A stretch of DNA of 64,000 nt from Pseudomonadota bacterium (GCA_027621405.1 JAQCBT010000001.1:62001-126000), one strand, 5' to 3'. Positions 16,309-27,173 are shown, numbered from the stretch's first letter. Notes: generated by a model not told the origin, from the sequence alone. Translations and numbers: made by a program.

Positions 16309-16664
16309 AGATGCTTGGGTATTTTCGTGTTAAATGCTTGTTTTTGCAAGAGATTAACTTAAATCAGGAATTCTGTGACCAAGCCTGCATTTCTTGCTTT
16401 CGATAGGGGAAAAAGGCTGAAATTCGCGCGAATCTGCCCCTAAATAGACCCCGGATTTTTATCGAATTTTGCCCCGATACTTCGTATGTTTTAGACCTGC
16501 GAAGAAGCGTGTTAGAACACAGCCACCAGGCAGAATCAATAAACCATCAAAACAGTCGATATTCTTGTAAGTTGTTCAAATTGCTGAAATTTATAACAAG
16601 CTCCCAGCGAACAGAACCGGTCATCAATGATCGGGAAGCAAATCGCTGATCGCTCCAGAAATCC
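16309..16664. other. Intergenic region upstream of mshQ
   Basis: This stretch holds no gene. It contains a perfect 12-bp palindrome ATTCGCGCGAAT (16422-16433), flanked at a distance by AGGGG and CCCCT that could extend a hairpin, and an AT-rich part at 16540-16600. Together with the opposite-strand gene to its left, it implies that mshQ has a promoter of its own. I could not identify a convincing -35/-10 pair. Confidence 0.5.
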
Positions 16665-19600
16665 ATGCAGCCAGTCCTCGCGATCCTCAGAGACTCTCAA
16701 CAGAAACTACGCCGGTTTACCGCGCTGTTGCTGTTCACCCTGCTGTTGAGTTTTGTGGCTATACCCGATGCCGAGGCGGCCTGTCCTGCCTTCGACGGAT
16801 CCATTGTCGGAAGTCAACTTGTTGTGCTGGAACAATGTACCCAGTTTCAAGGCGGCACCGATTCCACGCCAATAAATATTCCCGCACCCGCTGCGGCGGC
16901 AGTGGGCGATTTCATGGTCATCGTGATCAATACGGATGGCAGTGAGCTACCTTTCAGCTCCGTTCCCGCGGGCTGGAATGTATTGGTGCAGAACGAAGCG
17001 GGTGGAGTGACCCAGGCGATCTACAGCAAGCTGGTAACGGCTTCTGAACCGGGAACCTACAACTGGACCCTGGCGAGCAATGAACAGCGCTATGGTTACC
17101 TGCTACATTTTTCCGGCGCATCGGGCACGATCATTCCCAATCCCCCCACCACTCTCACTGGTACAGGAAACTCGCCCAATACACCAGCCCTGACTACCAC
17201 GGTAAACAACACATTGGTGGTGCGTATCGCAACGAGTGACGATGACGATGCCCCCATCAATCCAGGCAACTCAATGCCTGGCTATACGGAGATCACCAGC
17301 AATTCGAGTTCAACCTCCGGGAGTGCCGTTTCGGGACAGGCCGCCTATATTAACCAGGCTGTGGCAGGTCTTAGTGCAGCCCAGTCATTTTCTCTTGATG
17401 CTAGTGAATTCTGGCGGGGTACAACACTAGGTATCGAGCCAATCCAGTTTGAGTTTGAGTTGATTTCCGACAACACCATGAGCACCTGCGCCATTCAGGA
17501 AGTTCGGATCGCCGCCGTCAACAGCGCGGGAGCCGTGCTCACAAACTTTACGGGCACCGTGAACCTGTCCACGAGTTTGGGGCTGGGCACCTGGGATGTG
17601 GGCACGACCGGTGATCAGGCAGCGAATCCTGCCAACCTGAATAACAACGTTGGTGGGTCGGGTACTAATGGCCAGGCTAGCTATACGTTCACCACGGGTG
17701 ACCTGGGTGAAGTCACCCTGGAATTCACCACCGACACGGCAGGCAGCTACAACTTCAATCTTGGCTGGACTCTGGGTGGGCGTACCTTCCAGGAGACCCA
17801 GACCCTGGCGCAGGACCCGACTCTGACTGTTGACGACAATTGCTCTTTCCGGATTTCTCACGACGGCAATGCGGGCACATGCGGTATCGAGCCGATCACC
17901 ATAACCCTGGTGGATTCGGATGGTAATCCAGCAGAGAACTACGAAGGCACGGCGCTTGTTACCGTCGATAGTGGCATAGGCAATTTCAGCGTAAACACCG
18001 GTATCAACGCTACGACGCCCAACCCGGACAACGACAATAACGGCTCGGTGTCCTACACCTTTCACATTGATGATGCCGGTGTTGTCATTCTCGACTATGA
18101 GGTGCTATCAGCAGCGGGTTCGCCGGTATCATTTAATGTGGTTGATGATCGCGGCACTGGCGGTGCTGGAGACGACTACCTGACAGATGGGGGCTTCGAT
18201 CCGAGCCTGACTGTCGCGGACTGCGAATTCCGCATCATCATCAGCGACACTTCAAGGGATGTATGTAGTTCCGTGTTTGTGACCTTTGAAGTGCGTTCCA
18301 ACGGCGCGCTGGTAAACTATGTTGGAACCATGGATTTCGAGGCGGAAGGTCTGGGTGACTGGTATCCGAACGGTGAGTTGGGCCTTGATAACAACATCAA
18401 TGGCACCGGCAACGGAGAGGCGCAATATACCTGGGATGGTTCGGAAGGCGGTGATATTACGCTCGCCTACCAGACCTCGGTCGCAGATGCTTCTCTCTCC
18501 TTTACCATTACCGATGGTAGCGCGGACAATGGCGCCACCGTTGTACATAATCTCAGCTTCGATCCCACGGTAGAAATTGCCAACTGCAATCTGACTATCG
18601 TGACACCCAGCAATACCGGTAGTGTATGTAGCGCCGGGCTCACGGTGCGCTATGAAGTAACCGACCGCGATGGTGCGCCGGCCACAACCTTCAACGGCCT
18701 CATTGTATTGCAGACTGCCGGGCTACCCGATGTCGGAAACTACGCGCTTGCCGCCGCCGCGCCTTCGGCTCTTACCGGCGGCTATGGTGATTTTTCCAAT
18801 TTCGGGTCGGGCAATGCGTCCTACCAATTCGATTCGGAAGCAGGGGACCAGGGAGTCCTCGAAGTACTCTATTCTGTGGATGCGGCGGTGGCTGTGACCC
18901 TTACTGCGGTCTCGGCAGGCATCACGGTTGACAACACTGATGGTGCCGTCACATTCACTGACTGTGAATTTCGCATCTCTTTCATCGACGCCACTCCCGG
19001 CAGCACTGATGTGTGTTCGACAGAAATCGTCCGCATCGAGTTGGTCGACGGGAGTGGTGCTACGGTGACGGACTACACCGGCACCATTTCCCTCAGCACC
19101 AACGATGGTGGCGGCTGGGCTGTGTCCAATGCCGAGGGAACTGTATTCGATCCGAATCCCTATGACGGCTCCGCCAGTTATACGTTTATCGATGATGGTC
19201 CCGGAGGCGTCACTGATGACGACGGTGTGATTGAGCTTATATTCACTCACCCGAGTTCCGGTAATCCATCGGTCAATATCGATGTGAGTGACGGAACAAC
19301 TACCGACCCCGGTAATCCCGGTTCAACTTATGACCCAAACCTCAACGTGGGCCTCTGCCATTTCGAAATCAGTTATGACGGTGGCGCAACCAATGACAAT
19401 GCCGGCAAGACGGCCTGTGATGTCCAGCAGGTCACCATAGGTATTTACCGTAGCCTTGGACAGGGTGGAGGTCTGGCGGCCGACTACACGGGCGACGTAA
19501 TCATCAGCACCAGCACCAATCACGGCAACTGGCAGATAGGCACGCCTCCGCTTGCAACTGGCGGTCTTACGGATACACCCGGCGATGATGACGGGGTGGC

Positions 19601-22600
19601 TCTGTATACGTTCAACGGTATCACTGATGGCGGCGAGATAACCCTGGATTTCATCAACCTGAACACCGAAACCATGACCGTGAATGTCATCGACCAGGTC
19701 AACGGTGTGGATGGTGTGATCGTGGAATCCGGTGCCGCTGATCCACAACTGGAAATCACCTCCTGCCTGCCTGTTGTTGAGGTCGTGTCCTGTGATACTG
19801 GCCCCTCACCATTGTCGAATTCGATCCTGGTAAGTCCCCAGGAATCCAATACTGCGTTACGGGGTCGCATGGTGCTGGTTGCCACAGCAATGGATGGCAA
19901 CGGCGATGTCTCAAGCGTCACCTTTGATGGGGTGCCCATGACCCTGATCAGGGATGAGCGAGCCGATGACACCTACGACAACAATACCGAGTTGTGGGGA
20001 ATTCTGGATGCCGACATCGATCCCCTTGGCGGCAACTTGACGGCTCAGGTCATTCACAACGACCCCTATGATCCATCGATGTGTGTGTTCTTCTTTGATG
20101 ATGTGGAGCAAGTTTTTCCCACCGAAGCGGTACCGCCTGAAGGTGGACCTCTGAATGGGGACCAATCCATCGCTCCAGTAGCCCCGTATACTGCATCTAC
20201 TACTATCACCACCAGCCAGAACAATGCACTGGTGGTTGCCGTAGCCAGTGGTGGATCTGATGGAGCGATTGGTACTGGTGACTACAATACAGTTTCTCCC
20301 AATCCGCCGATGTCGATTACGTTTCAGGGGCCGGATTCTACCTATTTTATTTTTGCTGGCGCTTCCGGAATCATCCCCTCCGCATCGGCGGTGACGGTTG
20401 ATATGACTCCAAGCCTGGCACCAGAACGCTATACGCAAATTGTGGCTGCTTTCAATCCGCTCATTAGCGGCCCTCCTGCCGCCGCCAACTTTGAGCCGGT
20501 CGTGCTTTTCGAAACCTATTCGGGCGACATCAGTTATCGGGCGATTGGCGCGAGCCTGCGTACCAGGGATAACGAGTTCAGTCCCGGATTGGGAGAGACC
20601 ATTGAAGATGTGTGCGTGGCGAATACTTTCGCCGATGCGAATCTCACCTTGCCCGAAGTCGATGAGACAGCATTGGCTCTCTATGTCGATCCAGTTCCCG
20701 GAAATCAGATCGATTCCAATGTGATAGCGGCCTATCTGTACTGGTTTGGTTCGGGTGACGTGGGCAATCCACCGCCTGGCGTCAATTTCGATCAAGTGAC
20801 TTTTACCTTTGATCCGGGAGGGGGGTCGGAGATCATCACATCGATAACTGCCGATGAACTATTTGATGTGCAAAACCTGGGTGGCGATCCAGCCATCGAC
20901 TACTTTGCGGCCTATAAAGACGTGACTGCGCTGGTTACGGCGACGGGTCAGACTGAAACCTATCGCGTGTCTGACCATCCGGCAGTGTTCGGTCCGGATT
21001 GGGACCAGACCAGTGTCTGCGGTGGCGGTTGGTCCATGGTGGTGGTGTACGAAAACCCATTCGAGCAGTTGCGGGTAATCAATTTGTTCCACGGATTCCA
21101 GCCTTTCCAGAATTCAGCGTTTACCCTGGTACCGAGGAACTTCCGTATGGCGTCTCCAAATCCCGTTGGAGAAGTGCCTAACGGGCAGGTTACTCACGTT
21201 ACCCTCGAAGGGGACTACGATCTGGATGCGGGTACCAATAATTTCGATGAGTCATTGAAGATTCAGGATCAGCCAGGCTCCGTCGATCCCAATAACTACA
21301 TTGGACTTGAGACCACCTTTAATCCGGCTGGTAATGAATTCAACGGCACAGTGACCAGGCCAGTGTATGAATTGGTTGATCTGGGAGGAGGTGACTGGAA
21401 ATACCAGTTCGATAGCGATGCAGACAACGGAACCGATATTCGCGACGGCTATGAAATAGATTTCCTGGGCGATCAGTCGCCGGACTCCAGGGAGACAGGC
21501 TCATCCTGGGGCGTGGATATCGATACGCACTATATCTCCGGTGATGTAAATGTTCCGGAATTGAATGATGGCAACGTGTTATATCCATTTGCCAACGCAG
21601 CTGCCGAGGAAATTACAACGCGCTTCGCCTCTGGCCAGGATCTTGTACTGCTGATCTCAGAGGTCATCAGTGTGATGAACGCCCCCATTGCAGATCTGGA
21701 GATCACGATTTCTGAAACCAGCGCTCCCTATAGAGTGCACAGCACAGGAACCTACCAGGTCAATGTGCAGAACAACGGCAACGGAGCACCCTCGTTTGGT
21801 ACGGCGACGGGTAACCTGACAGTGACAGGCAATCTGCCGGCGGGAATGACTTTTGCCGCGGCAGGGGATGTCTCCGGCACGGGTTGGGATTGTACGACAG
21901 GGCCGGCAAGCGGTGTGACACTAAATCCAGCTGCATTTACCTGTAATTATGATATTGCAGCGAATATCGGCAGCCTCGGCAACGCCAGCGTGGATCCATT
22001 GAACTTCACTGTGCAAATTGGTGGTCCTCACATCGCCCCGATTGGAACGCCATTCCCGAGCCTGAATAATGATGCCAAGATCATTGTGCGCCTGCAGCAC
22101 AATGATGGCACCTGTACCCCGGAGGCCATCGGAGTCATGCCAGATCCCGCGGGTTGTGAGTCGCCTGAATTCGACAATGTGAATGATCTGCAGGGTGGCA
22201 TCGTGGACATCGATGACCTTGATGACAAGACTGGTAACAACAACAACGTGGATAGTGTGACCACCAACGTGCGTGGTATCGAAACCAACCTTGCGATTAC
22301 CAAGACCCTGGAAGATGTGCTGGAAGATGAAGATCTCAACGTGACCGCTGACTTCACCATCACGGTTACCAATTTCGGACCGGACCCTATTTTCCCGAAT
22401 ACAGACCTTGTCTTGCCTATGGTGGCCCCGACAATCGAGGTCGACGATGTGGAACCATCTTTTATACAGTTTGATTCATTCGTGGCTGACGCTGGATGGA
22501 CCTGTGACCCGCTTACCAATCCGGGCTCAACTTCTCTGAATTGTGATTTCAATGGCACGCTTCTGGTCGGAGCCTCTACATCGATCACACTCACGACAGA

Positions 22601-25600
22601 AGTAACCGGAACAGCGGGCAATCTGGTCTCAAATACGGCGACGGTTGACAATGGCTTGTACAACTTTGACCCCGAACCGGAGACACCTCCAATCAATGAC
22701 CCGGATTCGGATTCTGATGGGGGCACCATCGTCTCGCCGCCAGCCACAGCCACCGAGCGCTTCCTGTTGTCAGTTTCCGGCGCAGCGCTTACCACCATCG
22801 GATCCGGTGCTGGTGAGTTGGTTGATTTTGAACCGAATGATTTGATTATATTCGATCCGGTACTGGACGAAGCTACCATGTTCCTGGACAACTCCGCGGA
22901 AGGCTTCGGCCTGAACGACATCAATGCGGTGCATTTGTTGCCCAATGGCCACATTATTTTGTCCACAGCTTCTTCGAGTACGGTGGGTGACAACAATTTT
23001 GCCTTCGATGCCAACGACCTGGTGATCTACGATCCGATTACCCGCCAGGGTAGTTTGCTCTTCGACGGGGACAGTGAGACCGAAACGACTGGTGTGAATA
23101 TCGATGCAGTATATGGGCTCGATAACGGCAATTTCGTTTTCTCCACTGCCGGTGATGTCGTCGCAGGTATTGGCTGGAGCGACTCCGATCTCGTGCTCTA
23201 TGACGTAAACCTGAATACGTTCTCCATCTACCTGACAGCCAATGACAATAATGTATTTGATACCTCTACCGTCAACGTCGATGCCATGTACATGCGGGTC
23301 GATCCGGCCGATGCCACCCAGGTGTTGGATACATTCATCTTCTCATCTTCCGATGAGGGGGTAACAGCTGGCGACAACAATGCCAGCTTCGGCAGGGACG
23401 ATGTGGTGGAACTGGAGGTCGATTCGCGTCCAGATCCCACTACCGGTACAGGGGAAACGCTGTTCAGGGGCAATATCCCGATTGGAGTGTTCAGTTCAGC
23501 CGATCCGGCGCGTACGATTAGCGCCCTGCACGTGATCGAAGATGGCTACTTCGGGCACTTTTCTATTACCCAGTCACAGGCTGGCAGTGCCTGTCAGGCC
23601 GGCCAGGTCACCATTCGCAAGCACCAGATCGGCGGTGGCGGATCTCACCAGGTTGATACGGACTACACAGGTTCTGTTCTGATCAGCCTGGACGGGGTCT
23701 CCGATGGAGACTGGAGCATCGCCTTTGGCAACGGAACCCTGAATAACGGCACCGCCGACGATGGGCAGGCGACCTACACCTTCGTACCTTCAGACAATGG
23801 CCAGGTAACACTCAACTTGAACCTTACTGAGTCCGTTCCTGTTGCGAAGAGCGTCAACGTGAACGTGACCAATAGCTTCATCGACGAGTTGGGTTCAGAG
23901 GATCCCACCTTCAACTTCAACCTGGTCGTTACCAATGTCACCTATGGCGATAATTTTGATGTGGTCGCTTACAGCAACAATGATGGATCAACGAGCTGGG
24001 ATAACGACTGGCAGGAGATCGATGGGTTCAATGGCGTGATAGGGACCGACCCGGCCAATGGCTTCGGTCCAGCAGTCGGCAATATCAGTATCAGTGGCAG
24101 CAGGCTGTCGCTCACCACCAATCCAACAACCGATGGAGCAGGTATCGACCCAAGTCTCACCCGGGACATCGACTTGAGTCTCTTCACGGCCAACCAAACC
24201 ACTTACCTGGATTTCGATTATTCCTATGCCAACCTGAATCTTTCAGATTCCATAGTCGTCGAGGTGAGCGATGATGGGTCTAACTGGGTGCAGGCAGCCA
24301 ACCTCACGAATCTGCAGAATACAAATAGTTCACCCACCAATGTGAATGTCAACCTGACGACCCTGGGCGGTGCGCTAGATGATTTCACCGGCATTATCTC
24401 GGTTCGATTCCGCGTAGCCAACGGCTACACCCTGGCCAGTACCATGTACATCAATAATGTTGAGATCGCTACCGGTACCACCGACTGTGGTATAGGAGTC
24501 ATCGATCACTACCATATTGACGTAGCGACAACCGGTATCGCCTGTGTCGCTTCCACGGTAACGATCACTGGACACGATGCCAATCACTTCCCCGCTGAGC
24601 CCGGCAATGGCACGGTGATGAACTTCAGCACATCAACCGGAGCTGGCACCTGGGCTGATCTGATATTGGGGTCTGGAACTCTTGTAGATATCGGAGGGCC
24701 AGGTACAAATACCGATGGACAGGGCAGCTATACATGGTTCGGTGCCGAGACTTCCGTGAGCCTGTTGTTCAATTACACCGATCCTGCGGGAGATAGCCCC
24801 ATTGTGAATATCGACATCGCGGGTGTCTATGACGAGATCGAAGACGACGACTTTATTGATGACCTCAACGACCATGATCCTTCTATTACGTTTAGTGAGG
24901 CGGGCCTGAGGTTCTTCGATGAGAATACATTGAATCCCGCAATTACCAGTCTGCCTTTCCAGATTGCAGGCAAACCCTCACTCACCCTGCCCGCTACCGG
25001 TGACGTGACAGTGCAGATGATTCGTAGCGTGGCGCTTCCGGGCGAAAATCAGTCTCTTGCCTGCGAATCACTGGTCCCCGATGGTTCCATCGTGACGATC
25101 AAGCTGGCCGGGCTTTGCGAGAATCCGGCGAACTGCGCCACGACGCCGGCGCCCGTGCTCACAATTTGGGATGAAGGCAATAACCCGATTACCGTGCCCA
25201 CGTTCAATTCCCCCACGGCGAACCCTGCGGCTTCCGGTGTGGAGGTTGACCTGCTGTTCGAGAATCAGCCAACCCTGGATCAGGGGGAAAATAATATCGG
25301 TGCGCAACTTAACTTCCGTTTTAGCGATGCCGGCCAGATTTCACTGCATGGCGAATACGAAATCCCACTGGGCAATAACCTAGCCGGTGTGCTGTCTGGC
25401 GACACCTTGAGTGGAGCAAGCACTCCCTTCGTGGTCAGGCCATTCGGATTGGATATCGATTTCAGTAATGACCGCGGTAGCGATACTAATGCTACCCTGG
25501 CAGTGGACGGAGACAGTTTGCCTTTTGCGCGCGCAGGTGTTCCATTCGAAACCTCGGTTCGCGGTGTTCAGTGGGAGAGTGGGGAAGATGTGGATCAGGA

Positions 25601-27134
25601 TGGTCTCCCGGATGCGGCCTCCGATTTGTCTGATAACGCGATCACCCCTAATTTTGGTAATGAATCCGGTACGGATGACTATGCAGCCGAGATTACCGTG
25701 GACACATCAACACCTGGTGTACCAACCGGTGTAACTGGGGCAATTACAGCGGGCTTTGGCTATATAGATACAATCAATAATGGAATTAGTGCCGCATCCC
25801 AATCATTGGCGATCAATGAAGTGGGCATTTTCGATCTCGATGCCGTGCTGGTAGATGATGCCCTGACCCCAACAGCAATTGCTTACCTGGGCGCCTCAGA
25901 TACTAACGGCGTGAGTGCGGGTATTACTGGACGGGTAAACAACGTAGGACGAATCTATCCGAACCATTTTGTCACCACCGCGGCTGCTTCCAACTTCGTG
26001 CCAAGGGTTGAGCAGGGTGTATGTGCCATTAATTCGTCTTTCACTTACCTCGGTGAGGAATTTGAAGTTAGCATTGATATTCAGGCCCAGAATGCACAGG
26101 GTGAACCAACCCTGAATTACTTTGGAAATTTCAGCAAGATTACGCAGCTAAGTGAACTTGATATTCGCGCGATTGCAGACATCGATGGTGCGGCGGATAT
26201 TGACCTGGCGGCGGCAGGGAGACTGGAAGCCACGACTTTCCCGACAGCATTCGACCGCGATACCGGTGGGGCAGGCGATGACTGGGTGGACGGCCAGTTA
26301 CAGTTATCCGGTAATTTCCGGCTGAATCGACAGGCCAGCGGAGCAGAAGAGGCGCCGTTTGAATCGGTGAAGATTGCCTTCGCGCCTGTTGATAACAATA
26401 TCAATGACGGTGACGCGGATGATCTCAACGCAGCGAATGATGTGCTGCTGGATTCGTTCGATGTCGAGATCGATGACGGAATCACAGAGCCGGGCACTGC
26501 GGTTTTGAAGAGCCTGATGTCAACGCCTCCCAATGATCCACATGAGTTCAGATATGGTCGACTGATTATCGAAAACGCGTTTGGTCCTGAAACAGAGGAC
26601 CTGGGTATTCCATTCCGAATTGAGTACTTCGACGGTGCTAATTTCGTCACCAACATCGCCGATAGCTGCACCGCGTTCATTTATGATGTCGATGGCTCTC
26701 CAGCTCTGACTTATATCGCCAACAGCTATGTGGGCGACCTGGATCCAGGTGAGACAGTGATCGAAAACGGCGAGTTGGTGGATGTGGAAATTAATGTGTT
26801 CGAGGGCGTAACCAACCGCTTGCAGGATGGTGACACGGACGACAGCAATGATACCGACCGACCCTTGGTTACTTCAGCTCCTGATCCGGAAGGAGACGAT
26901 GAGTTTAGCGGACAGGCCCTGGTGGAGTTTGATCTGGGTGCAGGCACGCTAGATACGACGCTGCAGTTCTTAAGCTACGACTGGCGTGGAGATGCCGCGG
27001 AAGATCCCATGGATCCCTATGATGAGATTCCGGATGGCGACTATTCCGATTTCCCGAGAGGGATTGTGGAGTTTGGCTCCTATCGTGGTCACGATCGGGT
27101 GATTAACTGGCAGGAGCTGTTCATCACCGATTGA
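16665..27134 (+). CDS. mshQ: Giant MSHA-associated secreted protein MshQ (DUF6701 C-terminus)
   Basis: At 3489 residues this is far longer than the roughly 1000-1500 I recall for MshQ. A signal peptide ends at about A38. A beta-rich module follows (about 60-255), then six Ig-like repeats (about 264-1036), five of them bounded by a Cys and holding a second Cys 10-17 residues on. Next are a related module (1037-1275), a DUF3344-like region (about 1279-1675, LYWFGSGD then GGWSMVVVYENP), two DUF11-type domains (about 1677-1830, 1871-2012), a repeated FDPNDLVIYDP-type region (2031-2302), repeat 7 (2303-2422), a jelly-roll-like domain (2426-2608) and repeat 8 (2612-2742). The C terminus (about 2746-3489) is MshQ-like, with VGRIYPNHF and a final SYRGHDRVINWQELF. 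It is strongly acidic with no C-terminal membrane anchor. A pilus-associated adhesin role is inferred. Confidence 0.85.
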   Translation: MQPVLAILRDSQQKLRRFTALLLFTLLLSFVAIPDAEAACPAFDGSIVGSQLVVLEQCTQFQGGTDSTPINIPAPAAAAVGDFMVIVINTDGSELPFSSVPAGWNVLVQNEAGGVTQAIYSKLVTASEPGTYNWTLASNEQRYGYLLHFSGASGTIIPNPPTTLTGTGNSPNTPALTTTVNNTLVVRIATSDDDDAPINPGNSMPGYTEITSNSSSTSGSAVSGQAAYINQAVAGLSAAQSFSLDASEFWRGTTLGIEPIQFEFELISDNTMSTCAIQEVRIAAVNSAGAVLTNFTGTVNLSTSLGLGTWDVGTTGDQAANPANLNNNVGGSGTNGQASYTFTTGDLGEVTLEFTTDTAGSYNFNLGWTLGGRTFQETQTLAQDPTLTVDDNCSFRISHDGNAGTCGIEPITITLVDSDGNPAENYEGTALVTVDSGIGNFSVNTGINATTPNPDNDNNGSVSYTFHIDDAGVVILDYEVLSAAGSPVSFNVVDDRGTGGAGDDYLTDGGFDPSLTVADCEFRIIISDTSRDVCSSVFVTFEVRSNGALVNYVGTMDFEAEGLGDWYPNGELGLDNNINGTGNGEAQYTWDGSEGGDITLAYQTSVADASLSFTITDGSADNGATVVHNLSFDPTVEIANCNLTIVTPSNTGSVCSAGLTVRYEVTDRDGAPATTFNGLIVLQTAGLPDVGNYALAAAAPSALTGGYGDFSNFGSGNASYQFDSEAGDQGVLEVLYSVDAAVAVTLTAVSAGITVDNTDGAVTFTDCEFRISFIDATPGSTDVCSTEIVRIELVDGSGATVTDYTGTISLSTNDGGGWAVSNAEGTVFDPNPYDGSASYTFIDDGPGGVTDDDGVIELIFTHPSSGNPSVNIDVSDGTTTDPGNPGSTYDPNLNVGLCHFEISYDGGATNDNAGKTACDVQQVTIGIYRSLGQGGGLAADYTGDVIISTSTNHGNWQIGTPPLATGGLTDTPGDDDGVALYTFNGITDGGEITLDFINLNTETMTVNVIDQVNGVDGVIVESGAADPQLEITSCLPVVEVVSCDTGPSPLSNSILVSPQESNTALRGRMVLVATAMDGNGDVSSVTFDGVPMTLIRDERADDTYDNNTELWGILDADIDPLGGNLTAQVIHNDPYDPSMCVFFFDDVEQVFPTEAVPPEGGPLNGDQSIAPVAPYTASTTITTSQNNALVVAVASGGSDGAIGTGDYNTVSPNPPMSITFQGPDSTYFIFAGASGIIPSASAVTVDMTPSLAPERYTQIVAAFNPLISGPPAAANFEPVVLFETYSGDISYRAIGASLRTRDNEFSPGLGETIEDVCVANTFADANLTLPEVDETALALYVDPVPGNQIDSNVIAAYLYWFGSGDVGNPPPGVNFDQVTFTFDPGGGSEIITSITADELFDVQNLGGDPAIDYFAAYKDVTALVTATGQTETYRVSDHPAVFGPDWDQTSVCGGGWSMVVVYENPFEQLRVINLFHGFQPFQNSAFTLVPRNFRMASPNPVGEVPNGQVTHVTLEGDYDLDAGTNNFDESLKIQDQPGSVDPNNYIGLETTFNPAGNEFNGTVTRPVYELVDLGGGDWKYQFDSDADNGTDIRDGYEIDFLGDQSPDSRETGSSWGVDIDTHYISGDVNVPELNDGNVLYPFANAAAEEITTRFASGQDLVLLISEVISVMNAPIADLEITISETSAPYRVHSTGTYQVNVQNNGNGAPSFGTATGNLTVTGNLPAGMTFAAAGDVSGTGWDCTTGPASGVTLNPAAFTCNYDIAANIGSLGNASVDPLNFTVQIGGPHIAPIGTPFPSLNNDAKIIVRLQHNDGTCTPEAIGVMPDPAGCESPEFDNVNDLQGGIVDIDDLDDKTGNNNNVDSVTTNVRGIETNLAITKTLEDVLEDEDLNVTADFTITVTNFGPDPIFPNTDLVLPMVAPTIEVDDVEPSFIQFDSFVADAGWTCDPLTNPGSTSLNCDFNGTLLVGASTSITLTTEVTGTAGNLVSNTATVDNGLYNFDPEPETPPINDPDSDSDGGTIVSPPATATERFLLSVSGAALTTIGSGAGELVDFEPNDLIIFDPVLDEATMFLDNSAEGFGLNDINAVHLLPNGHIILSTASSSTVGDNNFAFDANDLVIYDPITRQGSLLFDGDSETETTGVNIDAVYGLDNGNFVFSTAGDVVAGIGWSDSDLVLYDVNLNTFSIYLTANDNNVFDTSTVNVDAMYMRVDPADATQVLDTFIFSSSDEGVTAGDNNASFGRDDVVELEVDSRPDPTTGTGETLFRGNIPIGVFSSADPARTISALHVIEDGYFGHFSITQSQAGSACQAGQVTIRKHQIGGGGSHQVDTDYTGSVLISLDGVSDGDWSIAFGNGTLNNGTADDGQATYTFVPSDNGQVTLNLNLTESVPVAKSVNVNVTNSFIDELGSEDPTFNFNLVVTNVTYGDNFDVVAYSNNDGSTSWDNDWQEIDGFNGVIGTDPANGFGPAVGNISISGSRLSLTTNPTTDGAGIDPSLTRDIDLSLFTANQTTYLDFDYSYANLNLSDSIVVEVSDDGSNWVQAANLTNLQNTNSSPTNVNVNLTTLGGALDDFTGIISVRFRVANGYTLASTMYINNVEIATGTTDCGIGVIDHYHIDVATTGIACVASTVTITGHDANHFPAEPGNGTVMNFSTSTGAGTWADLILGSGTLVDIGGPGTNTDGQGSYTWFGAETSVSLLFNYTDPAGDSPIVNIDIAGVYDEIEDDDFIDDLNDHDPSITFSEAGLRFFDENTLNPAITSLPFQIAGKPSLTLPATGDVTVQMIRSVALPGENQSLACESLVPDGSIVTIKLAGLCENPANCATTPAPVLTIWDEGNNPITVPTFNSPTANPAASGVEVDLLFENQPTLDQGENNIGAQLNFRFSDAGQISLHGEYEIPLGNNLAGVLSGDTLSGASTPFVVRPFGLDIDFSNDRGSDTNATLAVDGDSLPFARAGVPFETSVRGVQWESGEDVDQDGLPDAASDLSDNAITPNFGNESGTDDYAAEITVDTSTPGVPTGVTGAITAGFGYIDTINNGISAASQSLAINEVGIFDLDAVLVDDALTPTAIAYLGASDTNGVSAGITGRVNNVGRIYPNHFVTTAAASNFVPRVEQGVCAINSSFTYLGEEFEVSIDIQAQNAQGEPTLNYFGNFSKITQLSELDIRAIADIDGAADIDLAAAGRLEATTFPTAFDRDTGGAGDDWVDGQLQLSGNFRLNRQASGAEEAPFESVKIAFAPVDNNINDGDADDLNAANDVLLDSFDVEIDDGITEPGTAVLKSLMSTPPNDPHEFRYGRLIIENAFGPETEDLGIPFRIEYFDGANFVTNIADSCTAFIYDVDGSPALTYIANSYVGDLDPGETVIENGELVDVEINVFEGVTNRLQDGDTDDSNDTDRPLVTSAPDPEGDDEFSGQALVEFDLGAGTLDTTLQFLSYDWRGDAAEDPMDPYDEIPDGDYSDFPRGIVEFGSYRGHDRVINWQELFITD

Positions 27135-27143
27135 TGAGAGCAG

Positions 27144-27173
27144 CAGCGCGAATCTCTCAATAGAGGCGCTGCC
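27144..27173. terminator. Hairpin between convergent mshQ and ntrC
   Basis: GCAGCGC and GCGCTGC pair perfectly, and inner CTCT/AGAG can extend the stem around a CAAT loop. There is no T-run on either strand. It may act as a weak shared end signal or a 3' barrier for both messages. Confidence 0.4.

Noticed and set aside
22028-23014. 328-codon minus-strand frame inside mshQ
   Set aside because: It is Ser/Val-rich low-complexity antisense of the repeats; mshQ itself is intact from signal peptide to C-terminal domain.
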